Origin: Allium sativum
Lineage: Eukaryota; Streptophyta; Magnoliopsida; Asparagales; Amaryllidaceae
DNA length: 64,000 bases
Direction: 5' to 3'
NCBI GenBank assembly: GCA_030737875.1
Contig: CM060915.1
Span: forward strand, 565,858,577 to 565,922,576
Positions 1 to 10,766 of the stretch are shown here, piece by piece. A program made the position numbers and the translations under genes. A model generated the notes under the pieces. The model made no database searches. It saw only the letters and a list, made by a program, of their open reading frames with translations, and was not told where the DNA came from. How positions within the stretch are numbered: position 1 is the first letter of the stretch; each line of letters starts with the position of its first letter.

Positions 1-650
1 AGGAGCGGGAGTAGCCTTGAGAACAGGTCAAGATCGTGTGCAGGAGCGTCAGTACTAGGTGGTTCGTGACCATGGTATGCACAACGAACCAGGATGACGA
101 GCTGGAGATGAAGAGTTAGTGGTCAGGTCATGGTCTCTGGGGTCATGGTCCATGTGTGCTCCACGAGCGGGTCGTGATCCAGAGGTGCTGGTTAGGTGAT
201 CAGGTTGTGGTTAATGGATGTACCACGAGTCAGAGGGGTCTTCACAAGTGGAAGGAGAAGGCATGCCCTAGTCCACGAGCCGGGGGGGATGGGGTTGGAG
301 GGGGGCGATCCCAGTTCCTGCTCACGAGTCGAGGTGGCGATGCTTCGTCACTTCATCCAAGTGATGACCGGTCCATACTTCCATATATGTTCACGAAAAC
401 AGGCATAACTTTCAAACCGTAAGTCTGTTTTTCCCAAATGAAAGCTTGACTTGAAGCTAATTCAGAGGTCTACAAGAGTTACTAAGCTCAGCTTCGTAAT
501 TGATCTTTGATTGTGATGCGACTTCAACCAAATCGCTTCCTGTCTTCTGACGATATTCCTCATACTTGTGCGTATTGTTAACCAGAGATTTCATGTGTGA
601 CAGCTTTTACCAAAAAGTGTGTCAATAACATATTTACATATGCATTATTA
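1..650. other. Unassigned G-rich then AT-rich stretch
   Basis: I recognise no gene here. The first 350 bases are richer in G than the rest of the left flank and contain an irregularly spaced CACGAG motif (about 162, 225, 274 and 323), so this may be a decayed minisatellite. Two overlapping plus-strand frames (156-422 and 196-408) resemble no family I know and are probably chance. Bases 420-650 have no visible structure. It lies downstream of the minus-strand TNP2 relic and could be the 3' part of that CACTA element, but I see no CACTA terminal repeat. Confidence 0.3.
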
Positions 651-680
651 AATTAAAATTTAAAACTTGTATTCTGATAT

Positions 681-2045
681 TTACCTAATAAATGGTGCAA
701 CTTCACGATAATTAGGAAGAATATATGTGTGTGCTAGTCGGCTATGTTGTCTACAAATAGATAATATTGCTTCAGAAGAAGAATCCTGTACAATGGTCTC
801 ATCATTATGTGTAACACTTTTAAATGATAAGTTTACATGATCGTTGAAATTGTGAGAGAAAAAGATGAAACTTTTTCTTCGATATATAATTTGCAAATCG
901 AACCTTTAGCTCAAGTTTTTTATCTCACTTTATTCTTTAAATGATTTTAGTAGATAATAAAAAATATTTTAAATCAAAATTAACATATATTTATAATTAA
1001 ATTAATATTTCCATACTCAATATTAACAACATACCTCTCAGATGGATTCATCCATTTAAACTGAACGCGACCCCCCTCGAGGATGTGCTTCATACGGAAG
1101 ATAAACAGGTAAATTATCCATTACAATAAAGAAACATAATGTAAATATTTTCTCTAGTATATAGAGCAGTATAGGTATTTCTTTTTCAAGTTTACATAAA
1201 TAGTCAACTTTTAATGTAGTCGAACAAAGCTCCTTATAAATAAACCATGTTCTGTGAAAACCTTCCAAACTTTTGCGGGCATTAGCTCTTTGGATGCGAT
1301 GAATAACATATTTTCCTTCATTATATGACATTCATGACTTTTCATCCCACTCAGTCTTCCGTTCATACAGTTGACACATTTACAAAGAATAGAGAAAATT
1401 CCGTTTGGAAATCATTTTGACCATCCATTTTAATGGTTTACTGCCATTTGGTTTGATATGAAGCTCAGGACGATCACATATTTCCTCTATATCATGTCTA
1501 GATCTAAAATCGTTCCTAGTCATATCTTTAAAATTCAAAACTGCATTAAGCACATTACCAATTACATTTTTCTCATTATGAATTATGTCATTGTTTTGAT
1601 GGATTATGAGATTTTTCTAATAAGGCAACTCCCAATTGTTGCACCAATTATGAACCGTTGATTTATTTTGGATTTTAGTTTGTTGTCCGGTTTCATGTAT
1701 CAATGGATATTCTTTTACAAGTTCATGTATATCTTTGCTTGACTAAATCTTTGGTAATCATGAAGTCCAATGTCTATTAGTTATGAATTTTTTTTGTCTC
1801 TTATAATAGGATAATTAGTATAGAGAAAACATTGATGGGAATCAAAACATGAAATTTTCTTCCAATGCAATAAAGAAAATGCTTGTGTTTCTTTCATACG
1901 ATAAGGACAAGCAAAACGATTGGTCATACTCCAAACCGAAAGCATTACATATGCACAAAAATCGCTAATAGTTCATAACAACGAAGAGAACATTCATTTT
2001 TTTGATACATTGTATGTTCCAACTCCTTCATATCAGAATGTTTTC
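681..2045 (-). pseudogene. Decayed CACTA (En/Spm) TNP2-type transposase
   Basis: TNP2 is the transposase of plant CACTA DNA transposons; it cuts the element ends in the nucleus. Read on the minus strand from about 2045, broken pieces follow the family order. First comes a WTISDF-like and ACPY.M-like stretch of the Transposase_21 region (about 1960-1870). Then come a stretch resembling RHDIEEICDRPELH (about 1480) and the DUF4218-type run (about 1331-1040) with CSTTLKVD, LEKIF, LPVYLPYEA and FKWMNPSER. A GTATGT donor-like site follows at about 1038. A last exon piece (about 896-681) matches the usual C-terminal part with SHNFNDHV and YILPNYREVAPFIR. Several stops and frameshifts interrupt it (for example near 1375 and 1335), and the segment between the last two pieces is missing. 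The family call is strong; the exon edges are approximate. It is certainly non-functional. Confidence 0.85.
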
Positions 2046-2180
2046 AACTCTTCGATTAGTTGTTATAAGTAAACATTGATGCCTTGTGTCGGACCATCAG
2101 GGCCAGGGGCGACAAATGTGAGAAAAATATATAGAGTTTTTATATACATCCACGGAGGTAAATTGTAAGGTGTAACCACA

Positions 2181-2400
2181 TGAATAAGCGTCATTTCCGA
2201 TGGCTCAAAACCGCCGGAGGTCATCGGAGCTGTCAGAATAATCCTTTGGAAAATAAGGTGTCGGAGAGCAGTATTTCCAATGGCTTCCCACACCACCCAT
2301 TGTACATTGTTCTGGTGGATTCCTACGACTTTCAATGATTTATGACACATGTCGGAAGCCATCGGATAAAAATGACCCATATGCCATCGGAAGCCACCAG
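2181..2400. repeat. Cluster of TTCCGATGGC motifs in both orientations
   Basis: TTCCGATGGC occurs at 2195-2204 and TTCCAATGGC at 2275-2284. The reverse complement appears at 2358-2366 (GCCATCGGA) and 2383-2392 (GCCATCGGAA), with related TCATCGGAG and CGGAGG copies between. Repeated short motifs in mixed orientation next to transposase relics resemble CACTA subterminal repeats, the binding sites of TNPA-type proteins. That function is inferred from position and pattern only. A frame at 2063-2380 across this stretch has no family resemblance and is not called. Confidence 0.4.
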
Positions 2401-2932
2401 AAAACCTGCTGCTTATTTATATTCAGGCCGCATTATAGCCTTCCAGCCACATTTTTCTTACAAACATCATTCAACCAATACTATGCAATGCCCAACATAC
2501 AATATTCCAACCAAAAATTCAAAAACCAAGCTACAAACAATTCATAAAACCAGAAAATATAAGAAATCAAGTCAAAATACATCATCAACAACCAAGCAAC
2601 CGTACAATACATAACATCCACAACATCGATTCTGTCATCATACAATCAACGAACCATGTCTACCATTGCATAGTATATATACGTAACGTCAAATAAGTTT
2701 ACCATCCACCAAGTCATACGAACAGAAAAAAAAACTCTCAAAGTAGTCAGTCTTCTACAGAACCTCTAGAGCCAGTGGAGGAAGGGAAGTGGTCGCTATA
2801 CTACTACATGAGCTCGGCAATACATTGATCCAACAGCTGTGTTGATTCACAAGTTTTTGGTTCATGACAAGGGAAGAAAAGAAGATCAAGGAAAGGGAAA
2901 TTTAGTATGATTATTTGTTTGTGATTTAGTTG
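2401..2932. other. Unassigned AT-rich stretch
   Basis: No coding frame or RNA gene is recognisable. The right end holds one arm (about 2911-2928, TTTGTTTGTGATTT) of an imperfect inverted repeat whose other arm (AAATCACAAACGAA) lies at about 2984-2998, just inside the putative copia LTR. Confidence 0.3.
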
Positions 2933-3750
2933 TGTTAAAATTTGTTAAGATCCATCCTCAAATAACACAAAATAGTCAACCACAAAATCACAAACGAATA
3001 TAAATATATTGGCACACAGTCACTGGTCTGTGCATTTTTGCACGGACCAGTCGACTGGTGGAAAATCCACTAGTCGACTGGTGTGCATAGAAATACACTG
3101 CCTAGTGCCTTGAAGAGTTGTGATCCAATTTCAACAGAGATGATTGCTTCTTTTCAATGAAACTTTTCATGAACAATTACTACTCTTCAAATATTATATA
3201 TACATTACAAACTTCACTTTCCAAATCATCGATTCTTGTCTGAAATTTAGATCTTATTTTCTACCCTCTCTTGCATTCTAAAAGCTTTCAAAATCATTCT
3301 CATTACTTTGAATAATTGATACTATTTCTTACTTCTTGACTCAAAAGAAATTTACTTCCTTTAAATCTTTACAAACACATCAAATATCCGAGGATAAGAT
3401 TATAGGAAAAGTGTACTCAAATCGTGACTAATCTGTGTTACTTAGAACACATATTAAAGTCAAAGCTTCCTTTGTGTGGTTAAAGTCTTGTTCGGCTGCT
3501 CAGGCACGAAATCCCATTCGATTGCTCGAGTTCCAGTTCTGTTGCTCCGGTGTTTGTATACCTGTTCCTTTGGGTGAAGTGAGGGTGTTGCTAGCGAAAA
3601 TCCAGAAGAAGTAAGGGACAGGACATAGGACGATACCTCGAACCAGTATAAAAAATTCATGGTGTCGTTTATTTTTATTTTACTTCATTTACTTACTGGT
3701 TATCTGTGATATTGTTATATTTAGTTTATTAAATATTTACTTGCATAACA
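2933..3750 (+). mobile_element. Putative Ty1/copia-like solo LTR
   Basis: The segment begins TGTTA and ends TAACA, giving matching short inverted termini, and is about 818 bp long, a usual copia LTR size. It holds a TATA-like run near 3194-3203. About 400 bases later comes a leader-like stretch around 3600-3660, with CTCGAACCAGTATAAA followed by a GTGTCGTTTATTT-like run, which I associate with the R/U5 end of plant copia LTRs. No PBS or polypurine tract adjoins, so a solo LTR fits best. The 5-bp flanks (AGTTG and ATTGC) do not match, which leaves the boundaries uncertain. The frame at 3460-3660 is not a gene. Confidence 0.35.
3025..3085. repeat. Hairpin and 14-bp palindrome cluster
   Basis: GGTCTGTGCA (3025-3034) pairs with TGCACGGACC (3039-3048) across a TTTT loop, with one wobble or mismatch. 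It runs directly into the perfect palindrome ACCAGTCGACTGGT (3046-3059). A further GTCGACTGGTG copy follows at about 3073-3083. The cluster lies in the left part of the putative copia LTR. Confidence 0.6.
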
Positions 3751-3849
3751 ATTGCATAGCTTAATATATCACATTATCTAAGATTTTGCATATACACTTT
3801 ATTCCACATTACTCGATCGTACTCAAGCACTCTTTTAAAGCTGTGTCAT

Positions 3850-5516
3850 CTCTATAGCCTAATGACGGTTTTGATCTTCCAGCCGCGCCACTTTATCCTT
3901 CAAATCGTCGATCTTCGCTAGATGGATATCAGTTTTGGCTTATTGGCCTTGTCTCTGACTACTAGCTTGTAATAATTATACAATTTAGTTTCTACACAAA
4001 CTTGAATTTGAAATATGAAATTTATTTTGTGAACGGTTAAAAATATTGTTTAAGTTGTATAAAATTATCGTTAACTTGCAAAAATATGTTTGAAATTATC
4101 TACGAACGATAATGATTACTTGTTTTATGTTACAATGCGTTAATTATGATTAAAACATGTAAAAAGTGGGAAAATGAGGACTAATATGTGCTAATCACTT
4201 TGATTCTAACTAATCCTTAATGTTTTTTAATTGGAACTTAATCTCCACTAACTACTAATTTTTCTTGAAGAAACATAAGACCGAAAATAAAGCAATATAC
4301 AATAAATTTAAATTTTATTAAACTGTTAATTTTTTAATATATTATTTACTTACCACTTGATTGCCAAATCAATATCGTCTGCTCTGCGAAGGTGGATCCA
4401 TAACTGACTCAATTATAGCATCCTACTCATCCGTCGTCAGCTGTTCTCGACCCATATCGGCCAGGATTTTCTGATGCTGCTCCATAAACTTTTCCTGCAT
4501 AAATAAATAAGTATGTAGCTAAATTTAATATCATAAATCATTTCATAATAGTTTAATAAGTGAAACAATTACTAATACTAAATAAATTGAAATATGTTTA
4601 CATGGTTCTTGTTGGATTTTTGATTGTGTCATGCATATGAAACCATCCCGTCTAGGTTTACATGCTCAACGACATGCGTACATGTAAACACGTCAATATA
4701 TGACGTGGGACCCTTCGCCTTAACTTCTTGAAATTGATTATTTTATACAATTATTGTATATTCAAAATTATATAACACAACAACTATTTACCATTCACAT
4801 TCGGTAAATTTACCAATTCCTTATGAGACTGGTGAAACGACTTCGATCCTCCTCGATAGGTGATGGGATTTTTATTTCTGCTTGCAGAGTTTCTTTCTAA
4901 CTCGTGCTCCACATTCAGAATTTGATACATTAGTTATCGATCAAGTAGTTTTGATATTTATCTATTAATCAAATATTTGAAACAAAGTTTATTATATTAC
5001 CTTCGCCTCATCGCTATTCCAGTAAGTCAACCACCCTTCCCATACACTCGCCCCCATCGAATTTGATCTCTTTCCTTGTTTCTTCACTTCTGGCATCGAA
5101 TCCCTACATTGTTAAAGAACATTACACTATAAACGATGAACAATAAAAAAAGTGATAAAAACAAATTAAAAATGGAAAACATAAATAATATTTAGGAGAA
5201 CGTCCTGTTAAATAAACTCTACTATGTGGGGAGGGATGGTATCCATTTCGAGCAACAAGCTGACTTCCTACACTGATAAGCCGCTTTAGAAATATCTAGT
5301 ACAATGCTTGATAGCTATAGGTCAAACCCCCTATTTTTTATATGATATAGATAAGTACATATATCAACAAGGAAAAATTTAAGATATTGAATAAATTTTA
5401 TTTCTTACCCCTCAGCTCTAGGTACTAAAGTAACGATAGTACTCTGTGACGATTGTGATGGACCACTACCATCGCCTCCGGATGACCGGGATGAACTCCT
5501 ACCTCTGGATGACATG
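3850..5516 (-). pseudogene. Decayed CACTA TNPA-like gene (Transposase_24 type)
   Basis: Minus-strand pieces form a multi-exon relic. A Ser/Gly/Arg-rich start at 5516 (MSSRGRSSSRSSGGDGSG) ends near 5409 at a GTAAGA donor-like site. An exon at about 5105-5000 contains WEGWLTYWNSDEAK and ends at GTAATA. An exon at about 4918-4800 contains SRNKNPITYRGGSKSFHQSH, which is the Transposase_24 signature. A piece at about 4730-4615 follows with a DVFTCTH-like run. One at about 4500-4380 starts MQEKFMEQHQKILADMGREQ and carries an in-frame stop. A short final coiled-coil piece at about 3950-3850 has KIDDLKDKVARLEDQNRH. This protein class accompanies TNP2 in plant CACTA elements and binds subterminal repeats. 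The gene is broken by stops and decayed splice sites. Domain call confident, exon edges approximate. Confidence 0.75.
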
Positions 5517-5766
5517 TCTATACATGTGACTTATATATACATCATTTCAAACCAGAATAATAACATGATAATGAAATATATTTCATACTTAAATGACATA
5601 AACGATATAAGTTGCCAACTTAATAATTGAAATGTAAATAGAAATAGAATTGTATATACCTATTTGGTCTCATATTCCGATAATAAGTAGGTTACATTGC
5701 ATTTAAAAAAGTTGCTAAATAAATGACACGTGGAAATGACTTAAAAGATGTAAACAACAGTAAACA

Positions 5767-5771
5767 GATCT
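5767..5771. other. Left target-site duplication of solo LTR E1 (GATCT)
   Basis: GATCT lies directly before the TGTAACGA start of the E1 LTR. The same five bases follow its GCTACA end at 37743-37747, after removal of the nested elements. This pair proves one integration event spanning the whole 32 kb. Confidence 0.85.
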
Positions 5772-7947
5772 TGTAACGAACTAAGATTTTCGACCCAGAA
5801 AATCAACATCAAACCCATGTTAATTCTTCAGGCATCGAACATTCCAGATCATTAATAGAAAGAAGTTAGAGGGTGAGAATAGATAAGATAGAAAAATTAG
5901 AATAGAAGAAGAAGAACACAATCAGAGTAAACACGAATCTCACAGCGGAACGAATAAAATATATTATAGCATAACTTTGAAACAAATAGTATATGTATAC
6001 AATAACATTATCATAGTATACACTTACACACAGCAGAAAATAACAATAGCTATATGGTCCTGAAGCCTCCTGCCTCAAGCTCTCCAAGTATATCTGTAAA
6101 GACCTGAACTACTTGACTGCCCGTACAAATTTGGACACCCAAGAGTTTAGGGAGAAACAAAACAAAATAAACTCTGGGTCAGTCATGGGACTGGTGTGAG
6201 TAAACTCAAATCATCGGTTTAATTTTTCAAAATCCTTTTCGAAAGAAAAGATAATCGTAAGACCGATCCACACATAAACACGGACGGTTTTTACCTTACG
6301 ATAACCCAAAACAGTTTTTTAAATAGATACTTTTCTAATATTATGATAATGTCTAATCACAAGTAATTAACAATCTAGAAGAACGCTTGCATCTCACGTT
6401 CCACATATATAGTATACAAACAAAAGCCGCGGGCTCTTATTGGGAATTGGATTCCGACCTTGACAAGGTATGGGACCACCTGCCGATAGTGTATCTCTAG
6501 AGGCAAATACACTGGATTCAACAAGAACATCTTGCAACCCGGCCCTCACATGACCGACCACTCATTTCGCTTGAGTGTATCGAATGTATACCACCAACGG
6601 TTGGGAGGTACCCACCGTCTTCCCGAAAAGGGACAGCATCGAAATAGACAATAGAATGAAATGGATTTTCTCTAGATAGGTGATATACACCCTAATGGGA
6701 GCGACCCACTTAGCCATGCTGCCTGCCCGATTTCTATCATTTCCCGGTTGATGAGGCTTGAGGTCATAACGTATCTTTTGAAACACTTGACCGCCATTCA
6801 CTTTGAATGCCACATCGTCATACCCGCCAAATCACAAATTGATTTCCCCAAAAATACCACGGGTATAAAGCTAAGAGAAACGAATTCCTCCGCCACCAAA
6901 CGTAAGTACGTTTGAAGAGATCAACTTACGCGATCCGTTAGATATACTCTGTCAGACATTCGTCCATTTACGTTTGTCCTGGGACTGGACAAACCGAAGG
7001 CACTATTATGTAAACAGGATAGCCCTTGCATACTCCGGCTTCAATATTTGATCGCAATGCTAACGTCCATACAGAGTGGTTTTCAGATAATGAATCTGAT
7101 CCCGGTCTCTCCGTATTGACGACGTAAAAATGGTCAAAACTTCGATAGTCGGTGATTTAACTATCAAAGAAAAACAGGTGTGCAACCAACGATATTATTT
7201 CCAAATGGAAACTCTATCGATCAATCAACATTCCACATTTTTCTCTTTCTATAAAATTATCTTTAATTTATCCATCTCCTCATTTCTATCTATTTGTCAA
7301 TTCTATTTTTCTAAATTTTGAAAATATACTTTATAGATCATTAGGGAAACATTACCGTATTTACTTCCTTTTCTTATTTCCTGTATTGGAAAACATTTCT
7401 GATCCTTATTTGGAAAACATGTCCAAATCTCCTTTACTGGATTTAAAGAGATGTTTAAAAAACATCGTTATGCCAACTTAACCCATTACGGTCATTAACT
7501 CAATTTACTTAACCAACTTTCACTATCGAACCTTATCCACTTCTTAGTTAAAACTGAAGTCAATCAAGTTGGGGTATAATTACCTCTCAGACCTTAACTG
7601 AACGACATTCCTAACCTCGAAATAGACAAAGTTCAAACTTTAAATCTTCAAGAAAACTTTCTTGCGAGACCCTCGTATTTTGTTTATGAATCCACTCCCT
7701 TGAAAAAATCATTCGATTATAACTATAATGTTATAACTCCATGCTTTCAAAATATATTAACTCAAATATAGCTTTGATATCTTAATTTGGATAAATGATA
7801 AATAACTAATTTATTAACAAATGAGTAAAACTTAATTTTGAAACGGAAAGTAAACATTACTTCCCTTAATTCGATATAGTCAAATTCCAATGTATAACCC
7901 ACTCTCGGATAATCACTATCCGATAACTTTCTTTTTCGAATAAACTA
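5772..7947 (-). mobile_element. Family-E solo LTR (E1), left segment
   Basis: Left part of a giant minus-strand LTR interrupted by element A. It starts TGTAACGA; the right end at 37742 is the complementary TCGCTACA, so the inverted ends agree at 7 of 8 positions. No PBS or polypurine tract lies at either end and the GATCT duplication abuts both, so this is a solo LTR left by LTR-LTR recombination. Net length is about 6.87 kb (2176 + 4692). Blocks at about 5930-6300 and 6890-7000 align in the same order with the B LTR: the GGTCAGTCATGGGACTGGTG run near 6180-6200, CCGCCACCAAAC and the GTCAGACA...GTCCATTTAC pair. Family E is therefore a distant relative of B. Frames at 5866-6087 and 6562-6813 are not genes. 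Confidence 0.85.
7943..7947. other. Left target-site duplication of element A (AACTA)
   Basis: AACTA before the A element; the identical AACTA is at 33046-33050. The target lay within a degenerate 14-bp repeat array of the E1 LTR. Confidence 0.9.
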
Positions 7948-8040
7948 TGTAACACCCCGCCTCCGCTAGGGTCACTCGCAAAGGAATGCACTAGCTTTAG
8001 AGGGGCATTATTGGTAAACATGCACAGAAATATCACAAGA

Positions 8041-8070
8041 CAGAACATATAAAATAGCGGAAGTAAAATC
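8041..8070 (-). promoter_or_regulatory. TTCCGCT box near LTR A 3' end
   Basis: On the minus strand ACTTCCGCTATTTTA lies about 105 bases from the 3' end of the LTR. A TTCCGCT core recurs 100-260 bases from the 3' end in B, C, D and E LTRs. A role in RNA 3'-end formation or R/U5 function is an inference. Confidence 0.4.
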
Positions 8071-9082
8071 AAACTTTCATAACATGAATAAATAAGGTCT
8101 AAAGCCTTTTACATCAGAGTACATCAAAACCTGTCTTGCAATAGTAAAGAAGCATAAAGACATTTTCATAAATTATTCCCCAAGTAAAAACAGTAAAGTA
8201 GCCATTAGCCAAGAAAAGTCCAAGCCATCCATGATGACCTTCAAGCAGAAGATGTCCGAACTAAACAACAATATTTCCTCCCTGTAACCTGGGGGGGAAA
8301 CGGAAGAAAAGAGGCGAAACAAAACGGGTCAGTCAAAAAGACTGAGTAAGCCCTATCTACTATTAGCATAAAAACTAGTAAAGTTAACTGACATGAGAAA
8401 CTGAGATGAACATAAGCATGATAACAAGATAGATAAGCTAAATCAAAATAACAGGATGAACTACTGAACTCAGATAAACTAAGGTGTCATGATAAATTAC
8501 AATGTCAAGATAAAATAAGGTATCACATCGTCAGGTTTCTATCAAGTATAATATCCCCAAGATATCTGTCACGTATAACACCCCGTGATATCTATCCTGT
8601 ATTTTAGCTCTGCACCTACCGTACTAGTATCCCCACCGTGTCATGTGTTAACCAAGAATGACCCTCACTCAAAAGTCGTGTAATGGTCCATGTCAACCTA
8701 ATATATCGCATATATAGGTTACTCAACTTGTATGTTTTATTCCATGTAAATGTTCAGTCCCTTGCCGTAGACCATACGGGCTTTCCCATGAGATTCTATA
8801 TTACTTTAACATAGTTCCATGATCCTTAAGATCGGTTTGGACTGTTACCCTAAACCTAGCTAGGGTCTTCCAACATGAATTATTGTTTGTACAACTAGGA
8901 CTTATGCTACCTAGGGCTGCTAGGGATTATGCTTACCTATTGCACGTTTTCGTATCTCGGTTTGGGTTCAACCACCTAGGGCCACTAGGGATTACGCTAA
9001 CCGCCAACCGCGCCCTTTTTCCCACACATTCATCGTGAATCGCTTTTCCATGACTGTATGCACATGTATCACATCGTGCCAT

Positions 9083-9124
9083 CCGAGTCCTGTCACAGGG
9101 CAAATCAAGAAATACAGGACTCGG
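9083..9124. repeat. Perfect 11-bp stem hairpin in LTR A
   Basis: CCGAGTCCTGT (9083-9093) pairs perfectly with ACAGGACTCGG (9114-9124) across 20 bases. It is repeated unchanged at 29719-29760 in the other LTR. Two more perfect hairpins follow: ACCATAATT/AATTATGGT at 9288-9312 and AACCAAG/CTTGGTT at 9452-9472. Confidence 0.75.
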
Positions 9125-9799
9125 TCGGGAGCTTTCGATTTATCTGCCGATGCAGATGCTAAGGTCTGTTTTTCTTATACGTGGCTATGGTCCCACGAGA
9201 CCACTCCCTCAACTAGTGAAATACAAGACAGGATAAATCCTGTATGAGAACACAACACTGGCCAACCCACATCCAAGCCTTACCGCAACCATAATTAGAT
9301 AGCAATTATGGTCTTTTGGGTGTTCTCTGCCTTTCCGTACGTACACGCTTGACTAAAGATGGTAGGTAGCCTGACGAAATGCTATCTAGGGTACGACCGT
9401 GTATCGTCGACTATCCCCTATCCATCCCCGTCTTTAGGTCGCTCGTATAGCAACCAAGGCATACTCTTGGTTCTTCTAACGCAGACCTTAACCTCTCATG
9501 AGCCTAGTATAATCACCTGGCAGCTCATAGAGGGATACCAAGAATATCCTCACGTTCCCCGAAGCCGCTGCTTCGTTACCCAGTTCACTGGAGCCTTTAT
9601 CTAAATCAGATACTTGCTCCTACTCGTATACTTAAACGATGACCTACCGTATCAGGTTACTCATCTATCTATGAACTGGTCTAAATTTCCTTGACTAAGA
9701 ATCATTACTTAGTTATTCTTCAACTAAGGTTTACCACTTAGCATTGTTCCCGTTGTCCTTGTTACCTACGGTTATCCACCTAATCCTCAGAACTAGGGT

Positions 9800-10560
9800 T
9801 TACATAATGGATTAAGTGTCACTTAAGTTCATGACTTAACCCGTCTACAAATCCTGTCAAAATTGGCTAAGTATCCAAGTTCAAGGCTTAACCCTACAAA
9901 CCATGCTCAAGTTGGTTAAGTATATTAAGCAATTCACGACTTAACCTCGTCCAATTATCATTCTAGATTGGTTAAGTATATATTAACTTGACCCTATCAA
10001 TTTACTTAGTCAAATCGGTCAAGTGTATTCAAGCGATTCGTGACTTAGCCTTATCATGTTTTCACGTTATATTGGTTAAGTATTGGTTAACTTAACCACA
10101 ATAAATTAACGAGTTAGATTGGATAAGTATAGGTCACTTAACCACATCAATTCATCATGTTTAGATTAGTTAAGTGTTTAACTTAACCCCATTAAACTAC
10201 CAAGTGGGATTAATTAAGTCTAGGCTAACTTAACCCCATCCGATTTCCATGTTTAGACTAGTTGAGTCTAATCTTAACCCCATTCGTTAACCGTATTTTT
10301 CGGTTAAGCGTCATTAAGAAAACTTAACCTTACCAAGTTATCGCGTTGGATTGATTAAGTGTTGGTTAACTTAACCCCATCCACTAGTCATATAAAAATG
10401 GTTAAGTGTCATTAGGCAAATCAAGTTACTTAACCTACCCAACCTTGTCATGTTTTGTTAAGTATCATTAGCCTAATCAAATTACTTAACCCATTTGTCC
10501 ATGTCATATTTGGTTAAGAGTCATTAATCAAATTAACTTAACCCTATCATGTGGCATTAA
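9800..10560. repeat. Array of inverted GGTTAAGT / ACTTAACC motifs in LTR A
   Basis: About 760 bases hold a dozen or more degenerate units of roughly 50-70 bases. Each pairs a GGTTAAGT-like motif with an ACTTAACC-like motif, so most units can fold back. Clear cases are near 10075-10100 (GGTTAAGT...ACTTAACC), 10160-10185 and 10360-10380. The other LTR has the same array at about 30440-31200. It is non-coding and of unknown role. Confidence 0.7.
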
Positions 10561-10589
10561 TTACTTAATGCACCTTCACCTCTCACATT

Positions 10590-10766
10590 AGACTTTGTTG
10601 TGGTAACTAGTTAAGCCGGTCGGTTCCGGGTAGCTTTACACCACAACTTGGTCTAACCTCGGGTTCAAGCACAACATGACCAACTTCTCACATTGGGTCC
10701 TATTGTTTGCAACTACTAGTTAGGCCGGTCGGTTCCGGGTAGTTTTACGTTGCAAACTCAACCCAA
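10590..10766. repeat. Twin covarying hairpins in LTR A
   Basis: Unit 1 (10590-10654): outer AGAC/GTCT, a 3-by-3 internal loop, inner GTTGTGGT/ACCACAAC. Unit 2 (10693-10766): outer TTGGGT/ACCCAA, an internal loop, inner GTTTGCAAC/GTTGCAAAC. The enclosed 35-base loops (10605-10639 and 10714-10748) agree at 32 positions and contain CCGG-TCGGTT-CCGG, a further possible stem. Stems differ in sequence but stay perfectly paired while the loop is conserved, the pattern expected of a selected fold. A small second hairpin follows each (AACC/GGTT; CCAAC/GTTGG). The other LTR has both at 31230-31294 and 31333-31406. Confidence 0.75.

Noticed and set aside
156..422. Possible short gene at the left edge
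   Set aside because: Two overlapping frames of similar length and no family resemblance; the motif spacing suggests decayed repeat DNA.
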